Shown here piece by piece: positions 40,261 through 52,960 of a stretch of DNA of 64,000 nucleotides (position 1 is its first letter; the number at the start of each line of letters is the position of its first letter). The notes below the pieces were generated by a model that was given only the letters and a program-made list of their open reading frames with translations, searched no databases and was not told the DNA's origin. Location: assembly GCA_011316305.1 (NCBI GenBank), contig SAUG01000048.1, positions 434,001 to 498,000 of the forward strand, read 5' to 3'. The position numbers and the translations under genes are program-made. This stretch comes from Rusavskia elegans (Eukaryota; Ascomycota; Lecanoromycetes; Teloschistales; Teloschistaceae).

Positions 40261-40522
40261 AGCTTTCTATATAGTTTATATCTATATACTTTCATTTATT
40301 AATAGATATTATACGTTTCTATAAATTTTTTAATATATTTAAATAACTTTAGCTAGCTATAGCTGCGCCGAATAAGCGATAAAATCTTTTTATATCTAAA
40401 ATATTTAGCTATAGAATTAATATAGTACTTTACTATAAATTCTATATACAGTATTTTATTTTCTGATATATATAAAAACTTTTTATAAAAGAAAAAACTA
40501 ATTTTTAATTCTATATTCTATA

Positions 40523-42058
40523 TAGACTGGCCGGTTCGGGTCGGATTTCCGTCGAATTATCGGATACCCGACCCGATTTTAGTAATTTGATCCGAGTTCG
40601 ATCCGTTAAACGGTTAGATCGAGTTATAGATTTTAATCTAAAAATCTAATCTAAAAACCCGATACGATCCGATATATAATCGTATTTAATAATCAAATAT
40701 AAAAGTAATTATTGATAATATAAAATAGTAATATATTCCATTTAATACTAGTTTATATAATAGTTATCTATAAAATTTAGCTTCTATACCGGTACTATAT
40801 AAATAGTATTATTTTTTCTTTAATAATTTTATTGATATATATCTTTTTTCTAGAACTTTTAATCTTTTAGAATTTATTATTAACTAGCTAATATTATATT
40901 CTCGGCTATATCTCTAGATTTTATATTAACTCTTTAATAAACTAGGTATCCTTTTACTAAATAGTAATACGCTTAATATAGATTATAGCTCGTTAATAAT
41001 CTAAAAAAAATAAATATAGTCGGATATATATAATAATATAGTAAAATAATATATTTATTTACTAGAAAAATAATTATATATTTCTTTATCGTATCCTATA
41101 GAACCGCTAACGCTATACTTTATATTCTATTAATCTTTCTATTTATATTTACGGTAGTAATATCGGTAAAAATTTCGTAATATAGTCTAGCGAAAGGTAC
41201 TTTAGAAATAAAAAATTCGAAGCTTTTCTAGTATCTATAGTTTTTTTTAAAAAAAAAAAACGGTTTTAGATTTCTATTTATATTTTTTTCGATAGATTAT
41301 TAGCTAGACTATTAAAAATATATTATCTAAAAGTATTACCGATATTATAGTAATATAAAATTTCCTTTTATCTTTTTTTTTACCTTTCCCGATTCTATTT
41401 CCTCGAATCTTCGCTATATTTCTATAGGACGGTTTTAATTTTTCATTTAAAACAGTTTTAATATTATTATATAATTAACTATTTTATTTCATTATCTTTT
41501 TTCTATTTAAAATTATACGTACTATATATTATATTGAAATAAATAAAAGGGTCGAAATATTAATAACAATAAAAAATATAATATAATACGGTATATAGTA
41601 TTTTAGTATATTATTATAGTAGTTAATTATTAAAAAATAGAAGATTAGAATTAAAATATATCGATATTTTATATTACGTTTCTATAATAATAATATAGAA
41701 AGATAATATAGTTAAATATATACTAAATAATAGTATAAATAATATATATTAATATTAGAATGTATTAATTATAGAAATAATTAAAATCTTTAATATATTA
41801 TTAAAAAAGTATAGAAAATTATAGATAGTATAATATATAAACAGAATTATATTTTAATATTAGAATTTTACTTTTATATACGATTTTAGTATTTTAGCGG
41901 ATTAAATCCGGGTATCTAACCCCGATCCGGATTCGAATCGAATCGAACTATAGAAAAACTCGATCTAATTCAAGTCGGGTTAGATTTAACTATAATCCGA
42001 TTCGGATCGAATCGAATTAGTTAATTTAGATTCGAAACTCGACCCGACGGCCAGTCTA
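40523..42058 (+). mobile_element. hAT derivative, 1,536 bp, inside the gypsy pol
   Basis: Ends TAGACTGGCCGGTTCGG and GACCCGACGGCCAGTCTA; perfect 8-bp target duplication ATTCTATA (40515-40522 and 42059-42066). The interior keeps about 900 bp homologous to 18400-19250 of the long hAT copy and no transposase. It separates gypsy RNase H from integrase. Confidence 0.93.
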
Positions 42059-42199
42059 ATTCTATAGCTCGGCTTTTTTCCTCGATTTATATTAGATAAT
42101 CTATAAACGTTTCTAAATATCGGCGATTTGATTTTAAAACTAAATAAATATATTATATATACTAGAAAATATTTTACCGTAAACTATATTATTAATAGC

Positions 42200-43000
42200 A
42201 GACATTCGCGCTATTTAATAAAGAATATTAAAGCTATAGTATATATTTTTAGTAATAGAATTTATTCTATTATTATATTCTTTTTCGGAAATAGTTATTA
42301 CTAATCTATTACTATCGCGTCAGCGGTCTATTATACCCGGAAGTAATCTCGATATATAAAATATATCGCGTTTTTTTATTAATAGTAAAAGGTTAATTCT
42401 ATTATTTTTAGAGTTTTTAGATTTTATAAAAGGTTTTCTAGGCCTTTCTATTATTCGCCCGTAGAGAACGTAGTTAATTTAAACTATTTATAATAAAAAT
42501 AGATTAATATTAAAATTCTATTTATATAGATTTCATTTCCGCTAAAGTATAGATAATATTCTTTAGATTTAAAAATTAGTATTTTTATTATCCGGCTTTT
42601 TAGATAACGGATTAGCTAGATTTATTTTTTTTGAATAATAGAAGATATCGAAATCTATAGTAGCAAATTTAATAATCTAGCGATATTATCGATTATTAAA
42701 TTTTTTAATTTTTATAAAATTTTAAAGGTTATTATAATCTATTTAGATTTTAACTATTTATTTTACATCTTTGAAATAATATATCTATTATTTAAAAACT
42801 TTAATAATAGTAAATATATTAGTATTATATATCTTATTATTATATTCGATAGAAATCATTTTCTTTAACTAGAATATAACTAGACGCTAGCGGCTATTTT
42901 TATTAGATTAAAATATAAATTTCGTTAATTTACTTCTAGAAATATTAGTTTCGATATAGATTTTTTTTTCTAGATCGAAATACTATAATATTCCGACGGT
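42200..43000 (-). pseudogene. Gypsy RNase H and connection region
   Basis: Minus-strand read-through shows IEYNNKIYNT...IIKVFKQQIYYF (about 42770-42865) and KIQTDYNNLKILQK (about 42728-42760), matching the YEIYDKELLAI...HYLEG...LTDHNNL pattern of Ty3/gypsy RNase H. Further 3' (about 42580-42620) is sequence compatible with the ADALSR.P motif. RIP-broken. Confidence 0.82.
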
Positions 43001-43999
43001 ATCGAAAGTACGTTTTAGTTTTTTAGAAATCTTTTAAGTTTCGATAATCTAGCGAAACGGTTTCGATTTTTTTTCTAATAATATTCTCTACAAATAAATT
43101 TATTAAACGCGTTATAAAACGGAAATATTAATATATAAAATACCGGTAAAAGTTTATAAATTCTAAAAAAATCTATATTTTATAGTAAATTGTCGAAATC
43201 GGCTATTTTTTAATAGTTACTATTTATTTCGAATCTATCGAAATATCTTTTAAAGATATAATAAAATTTAAAAATACTATATTTTCAATTTTAAAAATAT
43301 ACTTTTTAAAATTAAAATATAGTTATATATTATAAAACTTTCGAGCGATCTGTTACGTCCACGATTCTATAGAGGTACTCTGGAAAATTGGCTGATTAAA
43401 CGACGCTAATTATCTATAGCCGTCTATAGCTACTATAGCCGACCTTCCTAATAGAATCTTAACGAGACGGCTATCTATCGGTACTATCGGCTACTTTTAC
43501 TATATATATTACTCCTTTATTTCTATTAGATAGCTTTTCTCGTTAGTTATTAATATATAATTAAACACGTTTCTACTATTTTCTATTAATTACTTCTATA
43601 ACGAAAATACCTTAAAATATCGTAACCGTACTTTTACGGCTATATAAGATTAGTCGCGATAATCTATATTAGAACTCCTTTACTATTTAGTAGTTCGGAC
43701 TACGTCTATAGCTATAGCTAGATTTAAGCGTAACGCCCTCTAATATATAGGGATATTATATTTTAATAACTTATAATATCGGTCTTCTTATTCTACTCTA
43801 TAGAACGAAGCGATACTATTAAAATAGTAATACTAAACGTCTATAAAAGAGATAGGAAATCCTAAAAATCTTAGTTTATTTAGATAGATATCTACTTTAT
43901 ATTATATATAAACCAGTTTTTAAATAAAGCGGTTAAGATTCTATTTATAATAACCTATTTAGGAAGAATAGTCCTTAATTAGGTCTAGCTCTATATAGA

Positions 44000-44560
44000 A
44001 GACTATTTCTATAACTCTAAAAGATAAAAAGAAAAAGAAATACTTTAGATATTTTATTATTTCGGTAATCTAATTATAGCTATTTAAGAAACCTTCGGAG
44101 GTAATAATAAAAATAGAATAATAATAAGGAAATTAATAGTTCTAAAGTAATAGAAGTTAGTAACTGCTTATATTATTTAGTTTAGGATATTAGTTTATAA
44201 AATAGACTAGAAAGATTTAGTTTTAAAAGTTTACTTCTTTAAAAGATTTAATAGTAGAGTTAAAAAAGCTATAGTAGTAATCGAAGAATCCGACTCGCTA
44301 GCGGATCTAATTAAAGTAGTAATAAAAATTAATACTAGGTAGTATAAATAATATATTAATAAATAGGAGCTTATTAAAATAGAACCCGCTAAAAGATAGT
44401 CTAAAGGAAAACTAATAGAACTCGATACTATCGAAACTAAAAGATCGCGAACTAAAGTTTATTATTTATATAGAAAGATAGGATACTTTAAAAAGAATTA
44501 TTTAACTAAAAAGGTAATAGAGATAACTAAATATTAATTTAAAGTAACGGAAGAATTATC
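44000..44560 (+). pseudogene. Gag with mutated CCHC knuckle (copy 2)
   Basis: A plus-strand frame broken by TAG/TAA ends in YYLYRKIGYFKKNY at 44460-44504, the zinc-knuckle spacing with all Cys and His codons turned into Tyr codons. Upstream the frame is charged and helical, as gag proteins are. Gag would package element RNA; this copy cannot bind zinc. Confidence 0.8.
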
Positions 44561-46139
44561 TAGAAAAAAAACTAAGAAATATATACCTAAAAGTTAGATA
44601 GCCTGCTATAATAATAAATACCTTATCTATCTATCGGATAAAGAGAGGTTAGGATAGTACCCTATAGAACCTAGAAGAGTAGAGAAAAAACCGGTAGTAG
44701 AATTTAAATTATATAAAATAGAGAAACTCTTTATAGTAGTTTTTAAAGTCGAAATCGGAAGTTATAAGACGATAGCTCTTATAAATAGAGAGGAAGAAAA
44801 TAAAATTATAAAAGAACTATATAATTAGATTAAAAGATATATTTAGAAATATCTTTAATAGGATAACAGAATTATAAACGTCGAAGTTAAAATAAAAAAC
44901 GGACTTATTAGAATATCTAACTTTATAATAATTAAAAGCTTTAGATAGTATATTATTCTAGAAAAAAAATAAAAAGAATCGATTTCGGGAATACTAGTAT
45001 AAGAAAATACGGTCGGAAAAAGAATAGAACTATAAATAATATACTTTTTCGCGTATAAAAACCTTTTATATAATAAATTAGATATTAGATTAAGTATAAA
45101 TTATAAGTAAATTAAGGAAATTAATATCCTTTTTAAATAAAGAGGCGAAGTCTAGGAAATAGAAATCTGGAAAAAATACTACTATTTACTAATATAACTG
45201 GCTTTTAAATATAATAAAATATAGAAGCTAATCTAAAAACTATAGATAGAAGATATTAAGAAAATCTATCGAAGTATTATTAAGAAAATAGAAAAGGTCG
45301 ACTATAGTCTTATATCTAAACTACAGGAATTTCTAGATAATAATATACCGGATCCTATACTTAGTATATAATTAAAGAACGGATAGTTTCTAACTTTATT
45401 ATCTTAGAATAAAATAATCGCTAAAGAATAAAAATTAGCGGAAATTTCTAAAAACCCGGATATAATTTATAATATTAATACTTAAGATTAGAATAAATAG
45501 ATATACTACGAAGAAATCTTTAACTATATACTCTTTTATACGCTTCCTAAATCTAAAAGCTAAGAAGAGTTAAAATCTTTTAGAAACTAATTTAAATTAA
45601 CTAAATTATAAACCGGAACCGATTTAATAGATATCTTTTATATAGCTGGTATAAAATCTATAGAGGAGTAAAATATAACTAGATTATAAAATTCGTCCAA
45701 ATAAGATAATATATAGTATTTCTAAATAATAAAATTACTTTTATATTTATTTAAAACGAGATAATAAGTAATAAAATACCTTTATTTCCTAAAAAGTCGA
45801 CGGAGATCTAATTCCTAAATAAGATATTTATTACGAATTTTCTTTTTAAAATTAAGAAATAACTCGATATAGCGACGTACTTTAGTATACTTATTAAAAA
45901 CGTTTCTAATATTAGACCGGAGTTTATTTTTTTTATCTTTAAAATATTTCCCTGCGGATATTAGTAACTAGAGAAAATATAAGAATAAAAATAGTCTTAT
46001 AGATAGCGTTAGAAATTAAGAAATTATAAAACTTCTAAATACAAATATATTCGCTATAAATATTATTATCTACTTTAACTTTATACTCTTTTAAAAGGTT
46101 ATAAATATAAAAACTATAAAGAAAAGATATAATAATACC

Positions 46140-46499
46140 TAGACTGGCCGTTTCGGGTCGGGTTCCCGTCGAACCGTTAGATACCCGACCCGATCTTGGT
46201 AATCCGACCCGGACCCGACCCGATTATTTAATATATTTAATATATTATTATTTTAATTTTTTAATAAAGATAATATATCGAGGTAATATATTTAGTTCTA
46301 CTACGGACTTTCTAGCTAGCGTAGTTAATTAATTAGAATTTTTTTAGTAAATTCGTATAAAAATTATACTAGCTTTATACTTTTATACTAAGGCTTGGTA
46401 TTTTTTCGAGTCGGGTCGGGTTACGTTTTCGTCTAACCCGACTCGGGTCGGGTCGGATTAACTAACCCGGGTTCGAAACCCGACCCGACGGCCAGTCTA
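46140..46499 (+). mobile_element. hAT derivative, 360 bp
   Basis: Ends TAGACTGGCCGTTTCGGG and CGACCCGACGGCCAGTCTA, with long GC-rich subterminal repeats of TCGGGTCGGGT type. Flanks ATAATACC / ATAATATC are an 8-bp target duplication with one C/T difference. This is the innermost of four nested layers. Confidence 0.93.
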
Positions 46500-47078
46500 A
46501 TAATATCCTTCGACTAAATTCGATAGAAAGATTTTAACCGATTACCTTTTTAAGAACGTATAATAAAAATATTAGAGAAAGAAAATAGAAGAAAAGAAAA
46601 AAATAGGCCTTTTAAACTCTATATATAAAAACGCTAGATAAGAAGCGATATAGAAGGGGCTGTATTATATTTATAATTTTATAGAGGTACTCTAGAAGAT
46701 TAGCTAGCTAAACGAGGCTAATTATCTATAGCTATTTATAGCCGCTATAGCTAACCTTCCTAATAGGATTTTAGCGAGACGGCTACCTATCGGTACTATT
46801 AGCTACCTTTACTATATATATCGCTCCTTTATTTCTATTAGATAGCTTCTCTCGTTAGTTATAAATATAATTATTAAATACGTCTCTACTATTTTCTATT
46901 AATTTTCTCTATAACGAAGATATTCTATAATATTATAACCGTATCTTTACGGCTATACGGGATTAGTCGCGATAAGCTATACTAGGACTTCTTTACTATT
47001 TAGTAGTTCGGACTACGCCTACGGCTGTAGCTAGACTCGAGCGCAACGCCTTTTGATATACAAGGACGTTATACGATC

Positions 47079-47760
47079 TACCGAATATAATTCTAATATT
47101 TTTTTTCGAATTAAAAAAAATTAGGATATTATTTAGATAGATTATATAATAAATATTAATTTATATTTCTAAAAACTAATTAATATAGGTCTAGAATGTT
47201 ATAGATATATTAATAAAACTAAAACATATTATGAAATATTTAAAATATCTATATTTTATATAAAACGCGGTTTTTTTTATTACTTTTTTTAATCCGAATT
47301 AGAAAATAGATATTTTTAATATTATATTTAGAAATATATTTTATCTTTAATAATCGATCTAGGATTTTAGAAATAAAAAGTGGAAAATAACGGTATTCAA
47401 TCGTTATTTTATTGAAATCCTTATAATAGATATATATATAAAAATTACTATTTTTTTTAATATTAAAAAGATTAGAGTTTTTATAGAAAATATTAAATAG
47501 CGAATCTATATAATTATATAGCTCGTTAAATTTATATTTCGATAGACTATAGATTAGATCATATAGCGAATTCCGTTTATCTAATTCGATTATATAATTA
47601 GTTTTTTTAAACGGCGGTAGAAATTCTACTAATTTTATATTCTAAACTTCGATTTCTTTATATAGAGATTTCGGAATCGGTTCGAGCTATTATATATTTT
47701 TATTATTTTTATTTTTATCGGCGCTGTTAGTTCCTTTCTATATAGCGATATTATTATTAG
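47079..47760 (-). pseudogene. Gypsy reverse transcriptase
   Basis: Minus-strand read-through gives DFNKITIEYRYFPLFISK then ILDRLL (about 47350-47430), YFLIRIKK (about 47290-47320) and YIYNILDLY (about 47165-47205), aligning with the DYRGLNKITIKNRYPLP, LIRIKEGDE and FQxYINxxL blocks of Ty3/gypsy RT. The YLDD-type active site is not clearly preserved. The frame continues left of the nested LTR element (43000-43345). Confidence 0.85.
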
Positions 47761-48149
47761 ATTTTATATATAGAGCGGTAATCGATACTATATATATTAA
47801 TATATACCTTTCGGCCTTTAATATATAGATAAAAACTATCGAAAAATTAATATTAAAACGAGTTAATCGTTATCTATCTTTTGGTTATTTTATATTATTT
47901 TATTATAGATAGAAAACTACTATTACTTTAATTCTAAAAATATAACTATATATATATAATATAATATTAGTATATCTAGAACGTAGAATCGCGATATATA
48001 TATTTTCCGATAGTTTTAATCATCTATTATTTTCTATTTTAAGTTATATATTTTATAATAGATAGCGTACTAATTTTTAATATATTAAAAATAGAGTTTA
48101 TCCATTTTTTAAATAGGTTCTAGGTTGTATTAAATCATAAAAAATTATA

Positions 48150-49780
48150 AAACGATATCAATCTAAAAATTTAGATTTAAAAATACTTCAGTATTACTAT
48201 ATCTTTTTACTAGTAATTTAATAAATACTTTTATTAAAAAGCCGGTTTTTATTTTAATTTCTTTATTTTAGGCTATTATTGAAACTATAATTAGTCTTTT
48301 TAGTTTTTTAACTAGTTAATATTACTAGGAATATCTTTTATTATAGTAATAGTAGATTTTTTAAATCATCTATTATTATTACTATAAGAATTATAAATTT
48401 TCCGGTTAATTTAACTATAGTTTTGGTTTATAGAATTATTTTTAGACTAATAATTTTTACTATTATAAATAATATATATACTAGATTTATTTTTTTATTT
48501 ATAATTTCTAGAATCATTATTATCGATATTAGAAATACTTTTTCTATCGACGCTATTTTAACTATTCTATAATCACCTTTTCTAGTTTCGGTTTTCGAAT
48601 TTTCGGAATTTCTATTTACTATATAGAAGTAGATAGGGTTTTTTAATAAAAGAATTCTACTACTAATCTAATATTATTTTATCTATATTTATCTATCGGA
48701 TAGTTTAAACTATCTATTTATTATAGCCGAAATTTTATAATTTTATATTTTAAACGCGTATAGTATATTATATTTCTGGATAAATTAAAAAAAAAAAGAT
48801 CGAATATTATTTTTCCGATATAAAAGATAGTTAAATTTCTAGTAATATAAAGAAATTATAAAATTTTAGAATATTTTTTTATTCTAGATTATATAAAAAC
48901 ACTTCGTCGCGGTATCTAATAAATAAAATTTGAAAGAAAATCTATCAATTTATTCTATAATATACTATTAAAAGTATTTTTATTAATAAAAAATTTCTTT
49001 TTTTCGAGCTAACGATTTAATTTCTAATTTTTAACGAAAGTTAAAACCTATCGAATTTAATCTATATAGATAGATAAGGCGTCGGATTTATAAAATTAAT
49101 TTCTATAAAATTCGATCTATTTATAGTATTTTTCAATAATTATTTTATCGCTAAATTTTTTAAACTCTTTAATTTTAAATTTTAGTAAAGTTTAAAGCGC
49201 TCGCGAAGATCTAATAGCTAGTTTTAAAAAAAATTATTTATTATCTTAAATATAGTTCGAATCTATTATATAGAAAATTTCTATTTTATAATATATTTTT
49301 AAAAAGGTTTTCTTTTTTACTATTATTTAAATTTCTATAACTCGAAGTTCTTTATTATTATCGGGATTATTACTATTATCTTTATTATTATTCGTAATAT
49401 TACTACTATTCGGCGGCTGACCGGGATTAGATTTTCTAAAAATAAATATTTTTGAAGAAATACTTCTATTAGATTATAACTAACTATTTATCGATTACTA
49501 TTAATAGATTTAGCTATCGGAAACAATATAATCTCCTAATATACTAATAACGAAATTACTATAGAATTTCGATTAGGTTTTCTAAATAATAGAAAATAAT
49601 CTAGAATTTTTTTCGTTCGGTATTTTCGATATAAATAGGTTGAATTTTATTAATTTAATTTATAATATCTATAATCCGCGGTTTAACAGCTTTAGTACTA
49701 GTTTTAAATAGTTCTATATTAAGTATTTCATTACGATTATAGCTACCGCGAGTATTATAAATCGATATTAATATAGTTAT
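48150..49780 (-). pseudogene. Gypsy gag-like region
   Basis: Between the 5' LTR and the reverse transcriptase, a minus-strand phase is readable with TAG/TAA breaks and is rich in Gln, Lys, Ser and Thr in its distal part. Position and composition suggest gag and the start of pol; no knuckle or protease motif could be fixed. Confidence 0.5.
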
Positions 49781-49812
49781 ACTATAAATAATATATACTA
49801 AACCAAAATCTT

Positions 49813-50051
49813 TTAAAAATAGATATATTTTTAAAATGGTATACGATTATAGATTAGACGAAAGATATATTATTATACTAACTTTTACTCTAGAAAGACT
49901 AGAATATAGTCTAGTAATAAAGGAAGAAAAAAAGCGGAAAAGAATTAAAATCCGATATACTAGCGACGCTCTAGCGACTAGACGGCAAGCCTCGTTTCCA
50001 AGCGTCCTAATTATATTTCCAAGGCCTATATAACGCGTTTGGCGTTTTATA
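49813..50051 (-). repeat. 5' LTR of the gypsy element (239 bp)
   Basis: Direct repeat of 36650-36888. A 65-codon plus-strand open frame (49836-50033) lies inside it and is chance, since the other LTR does not keep it open. Confidence 0.88.
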
Positions 50052-50590
50052 GAAAACGTCGACTATTTTTTTATAGTTAAAGTAATCTATTTCGACTTTA
50101 ATATAGACTTTTTTTTACTATTTTTAAAACGCGCTACCCGACCTTTCTATATTCTTTTATTTTAATCGATTCGGTAATTCTATAGTTTATAAATACTAAT
50201 TCTAAAGCTTTTAGCCATAGTAGCTAGCGACCTGTTTAAAATTTTACGGGCTAAAAAATATTTGAATAATTTGACGATATATTAAGTTATAGATTTTATA
50301 ATAAATATAATAGAAACGAGCCTAAAGATATTAACTATATAATATAGTAGATAGCTATAGCGGAGATGTTGGATATTTATAATTTTTATTAAGTCGAAAA
50401 AAATAGTAGAGAATTTGTAATCGAATAAAGAAATAAATAGTCAAATAGAAATAATTAACTGCGTTATAAATTTTATCTAACGAACTTTGACTATAAAAAT
50501 CTTTTTATACGTAAAATATAATAATCGTATCCGTAAAAAATATTAATAATATTTATATATTTTTTTTATAAAATTTCAATCCGAGATTAT

Positions 50591-50775
50591 AATTGAATTA
50601 TTATATATATACGTTTTATCATCGTAGTATTTATACGATAACAATAATAATTGTTTATATAGCAAATATTTTTCGTAGTTAAAAGTTAAATAAAGTTTAC
50701 AGCGTAGTTAATCGTTTTTATTCTATTATATTCTCTATTTAATTATTATTTCTTCTCTATCTAAGATATCCTTAT
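50591..50775 (-). mobile_element. Family A fragment, inverted, tail to tail with A5
   Basis: TATATATATACGTTTTATCA and GTTTACAGCGTAGTTAATCG match the reverse complement of the family A tail (compare 62830-62945). It directly abuts the plus-oriented tail of A5. Confidence 0.65.
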
Positions 50776-51560
50776 ACTAGTTCGAAATACGTACGATTAT
50801 AAACTACTAATATAGCTTTAACAACTATTTATTAGACGGTAATACTATCTTTACTTTTATTATCTCGTCTTCGTCTACGGTCGTGCCTGAATCTAGACGG
50901 TCTATTAATCTATCTAAATATTCGATAATTACTAGTTCGGATTCTAAGAGAATAAAAATTATAACTAGATTTTTAATATAGTTACTAAGACCGTATAGCT
51001 CCGGCGGATTCGAAATACGAAGCTTTAATATCGTAGTTAGAACTAACGGATCTCGAGATTTAAAGTCTGTTATAATAGGCGGACTAGCGAAGACACGGAC
51101 AATTTTATTAAATAATTCGAATTTAGTGGTTTTAAACTCTATTTCTTCTAATTAGAAACTAATAATTATAGTTATTTATAAAAAATTCTATCGGCGACTA
51201 CTTTAAAAATTACTAGAATTCCAGATCTAGTATTATTAATAGAGATTCTATATATATTAGCCTGCAGTCTAGATTGTTACAGAAAATATATACGTTAGAT
51301 ATAATAGTAGATACTAGTAAAAAAAAAAGGAAAAAGCGACTATAAAATATATATATTACAAAAACTCTAATACGATATATTTTAAATAAATTATAAAAGT
51401 TTATACTATAAATATATTATAAAATAGGTTCGAATTAATTTTATATAGTTTTTCATTTAAAATTTATTGAATTAGAATATTAGTTTTAATATCGTATACT
51501 TAACGCTTATATATTAATACTAAAGTAAATATTCTACGGAACCGACGGTTAATCGAATAC
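50776..51560 (-). repeat. Repeat C, copy 1 (former coding sequence)
   Basis: Matches 57120-57800. The minus strand at about 51180-50830 holds a frame conserved in both copies, including ILLESEL, RLDS and KLRISN blocks, with few stops. Family unknown. Both copies lie next to family A sequence. Confidence 0.6.
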
Positions 51561-51650
51561 TAAAAAAATAAATAAAATAAAGAAATATATATATTCAATA
51601 TATTTTAAATAGAAATTATCTAATTATAATATTTTTATATTTAAATAAAT

Positions 51651-52085
51651 GATTTTGGCTTAGATAGCGTAGTGGCAAGAACTACGTTATTCAAAAATTC
51701 AACGAATCCAGCGTTTTTCGGAATTAAAAATTTAATCCGACGAATCGAAAGTTCGAAATCTTCGAAAACTATTAATATTTAATTTTTTCATCGATTAGAG
51801 AGATTTTATAGAATCTTTTATAAAGAAAAATAGTTATACGACGGATCGTACGATTCAATTAAATCGTCCGATATTAAATTAATAATCAAATTAATTAGAT
51901 TATAGTTATTTTTTTTTTTATAGAATTTTAATTCAATTCTAGTTTTTTCGAAAGTTTTTAGATATTCGATATAATATTTAGATTTACTAAAAATTCATTA
52001 TATTTTCAATTAGTATTTCTAGTATTAAATATTAAAAAACTTAAATTAAAAATTCGAATAATTAAATCGTTTATTAAAATATAAC
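51651..52085 (+). mobile_element. tRNA-derived SINE
   Basis: A-box-like TAGATAGCGTAGTGGCAAG and B-box-like GAAAGTTCGAAATC (about 51745-51762) are followed by the body shared with the SINEs at 59512 and 36005. Target duplications not clear. Confidence 0.75.
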
Positions 52086-52557
52086 GTTATCTATATTTAT
52101 TTTTTCGACAAATGATTTTTTTATCAAGCTAATAACGTTATATTCGTAGTATTTTTCTTATTATTAAAAATACTAATATAATATTACTAATAAACGATTT
52201 TCTAATATTATTAAAATTTATTTTAAATCGTAATTCTTATATTTAATTAGTAATACTTCGATATAAATGTAAATATTGATATTATAAATATTTTATATAA
52301 TTTTCTTTTTTTTAAATTATTTTTGAAATACAATTATAGAATAATATATTTACATTCTATAATTTATCTAATAAATAACTTTTATAATTAAAAATCAAAT
52401 AGAACTTCCAGCGTTAGTTGTTTTTATTTTATTATATTTTTTAATTCATTACTTTTTTTCAACAATATAAATATATATTTTATTACTCGCAATTTTCTAT
52501 TTATTAAAATTTATTTATATTATTTCGAAAAAGATAAAATTATAAATTATTAATTTA
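52086..52557. other. RIP-degraded spacer
   Basis: About 470 bp, very AT-rich; nothing recognised. Confidence 0.5.
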
Positions 52558-52636
52558 ATTAATATGGTTTTGATTTTCGTACCCGGTAAATCGATGATTC
52601 GGTAAATAAATGAAACGTTAGTATATTAGTATTAAA

Positions 52637-52960
52637 TAGACTGGCCGGTTCGGGTCGGATTCCAGTCGAATCGTCGAATATTCGATTCGATTTTAGCAAT
52701 CCGATTCGAATCCGACTCGATTAAAATATATATTTAATATATTATTATTTTAGTATCTTAATAAACGTAATATATTCAAGTAATATTTCCTTTCGAATTA
52801 GAATCTTTCTAGCTAGCGTGGTTAATTAATTAGAGTTTTTTTTAATAAATTCGTATAAAAGTTATATTAACTTTATATTTTTATACTAGTGTTTGGCGTT
52901 TTTTCGGGTCGGGTCGGATTAGCGAATCCAAGTTCGAAATTCGACCCGACGGCCAGTCTA
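52637..52960 (+). mobile_element. hAT derivative, 324 bp (MITE)
   Basis: Ends TAGACTGGCCGGTTCGGG and CGACCCGACGGCCAGTCTA; perfect 8-bp target duplication GTATTAAA (52629-52636, 52961-52968). Joining the flanks restores the family A sequence AGTATTAAATATACGG exactly, as seen in uninterrupted copies. Confidence 0.95.

Larger units (their letters stand above)
43351..47073 (+). mobile_element. LTR retrotransposon, 409-bp LTR family, copy 2
   Basis: LTRs 43351-43760 (starts TGTTACGTCCACGATTC) and 46661-47073 (ends AAGGACGTTATA); perfect 5-bp target duplication CGATC (43346-43350, 47074-47078). A purine-rich tract GATATAGAAGGGG precedes the 3' LTR, giving plus orientation. It is inserted in the gypsy reverse transcriptase and itself holds a 360-bp hAT derivative (46140-46499). 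Without that it is about 3.36 kb, similar to copy 1 at 32149-35475. It encodes gag remains and possibly a degenerate protease (about 44740-44800); no reverse transcriptase recognised. Confidence 0.92.
36650..50051 (-). mobile_element. Ty3/gypsy LTR retrotransposon with nested insertions
   Basis: LTRs of 239 bp at 36650-36888 and 49813-50051 (ends TATAAAGTAG...GTTTTATA, RIPed from TGTAAA...TTTACA), with a perfect 5-bp target duplication GAAAA (36645-36649, 50052-50056). On the minus strand the order is gag-like region, reverse transcriptase, RNase H, integrase, the Ty3/gypsy order. Nested within are an LTR element (43351-47073) and a hAT derivative (40523-42058). Without them it is about 8.1 kb. 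An additional long reading frame lies 3' of integrase. Dead by many stops. Confidence 0.92.
35844..50590 (+). mobile_element. Family A repeat, copy A5, split by a SINE and a gypsy element
   Basis: The A5 head starts at about 35844 (TTTTGGTTTTAGTACTCG). It is interrupted by a SINE (36005-36431 plus a 16-bp duplication) and a Ty3/gypsy element (36650-50051 plus 5 bp), then resumes at 50057 with AACGTCGACTATTTTTTTAT and runs to about 50590. Removing the insertions gives close to 900 bp, the length of intact A1. The family A sequence itself is only the flanking parts. Confidence 0.82.

Noticed and set aside
49836..50033. 65-codon plus-strand open frame starting with ATG
   Set aside because: Lies inside the gypsy LTR and is not kept open in the partner LTR at 36650-36888.
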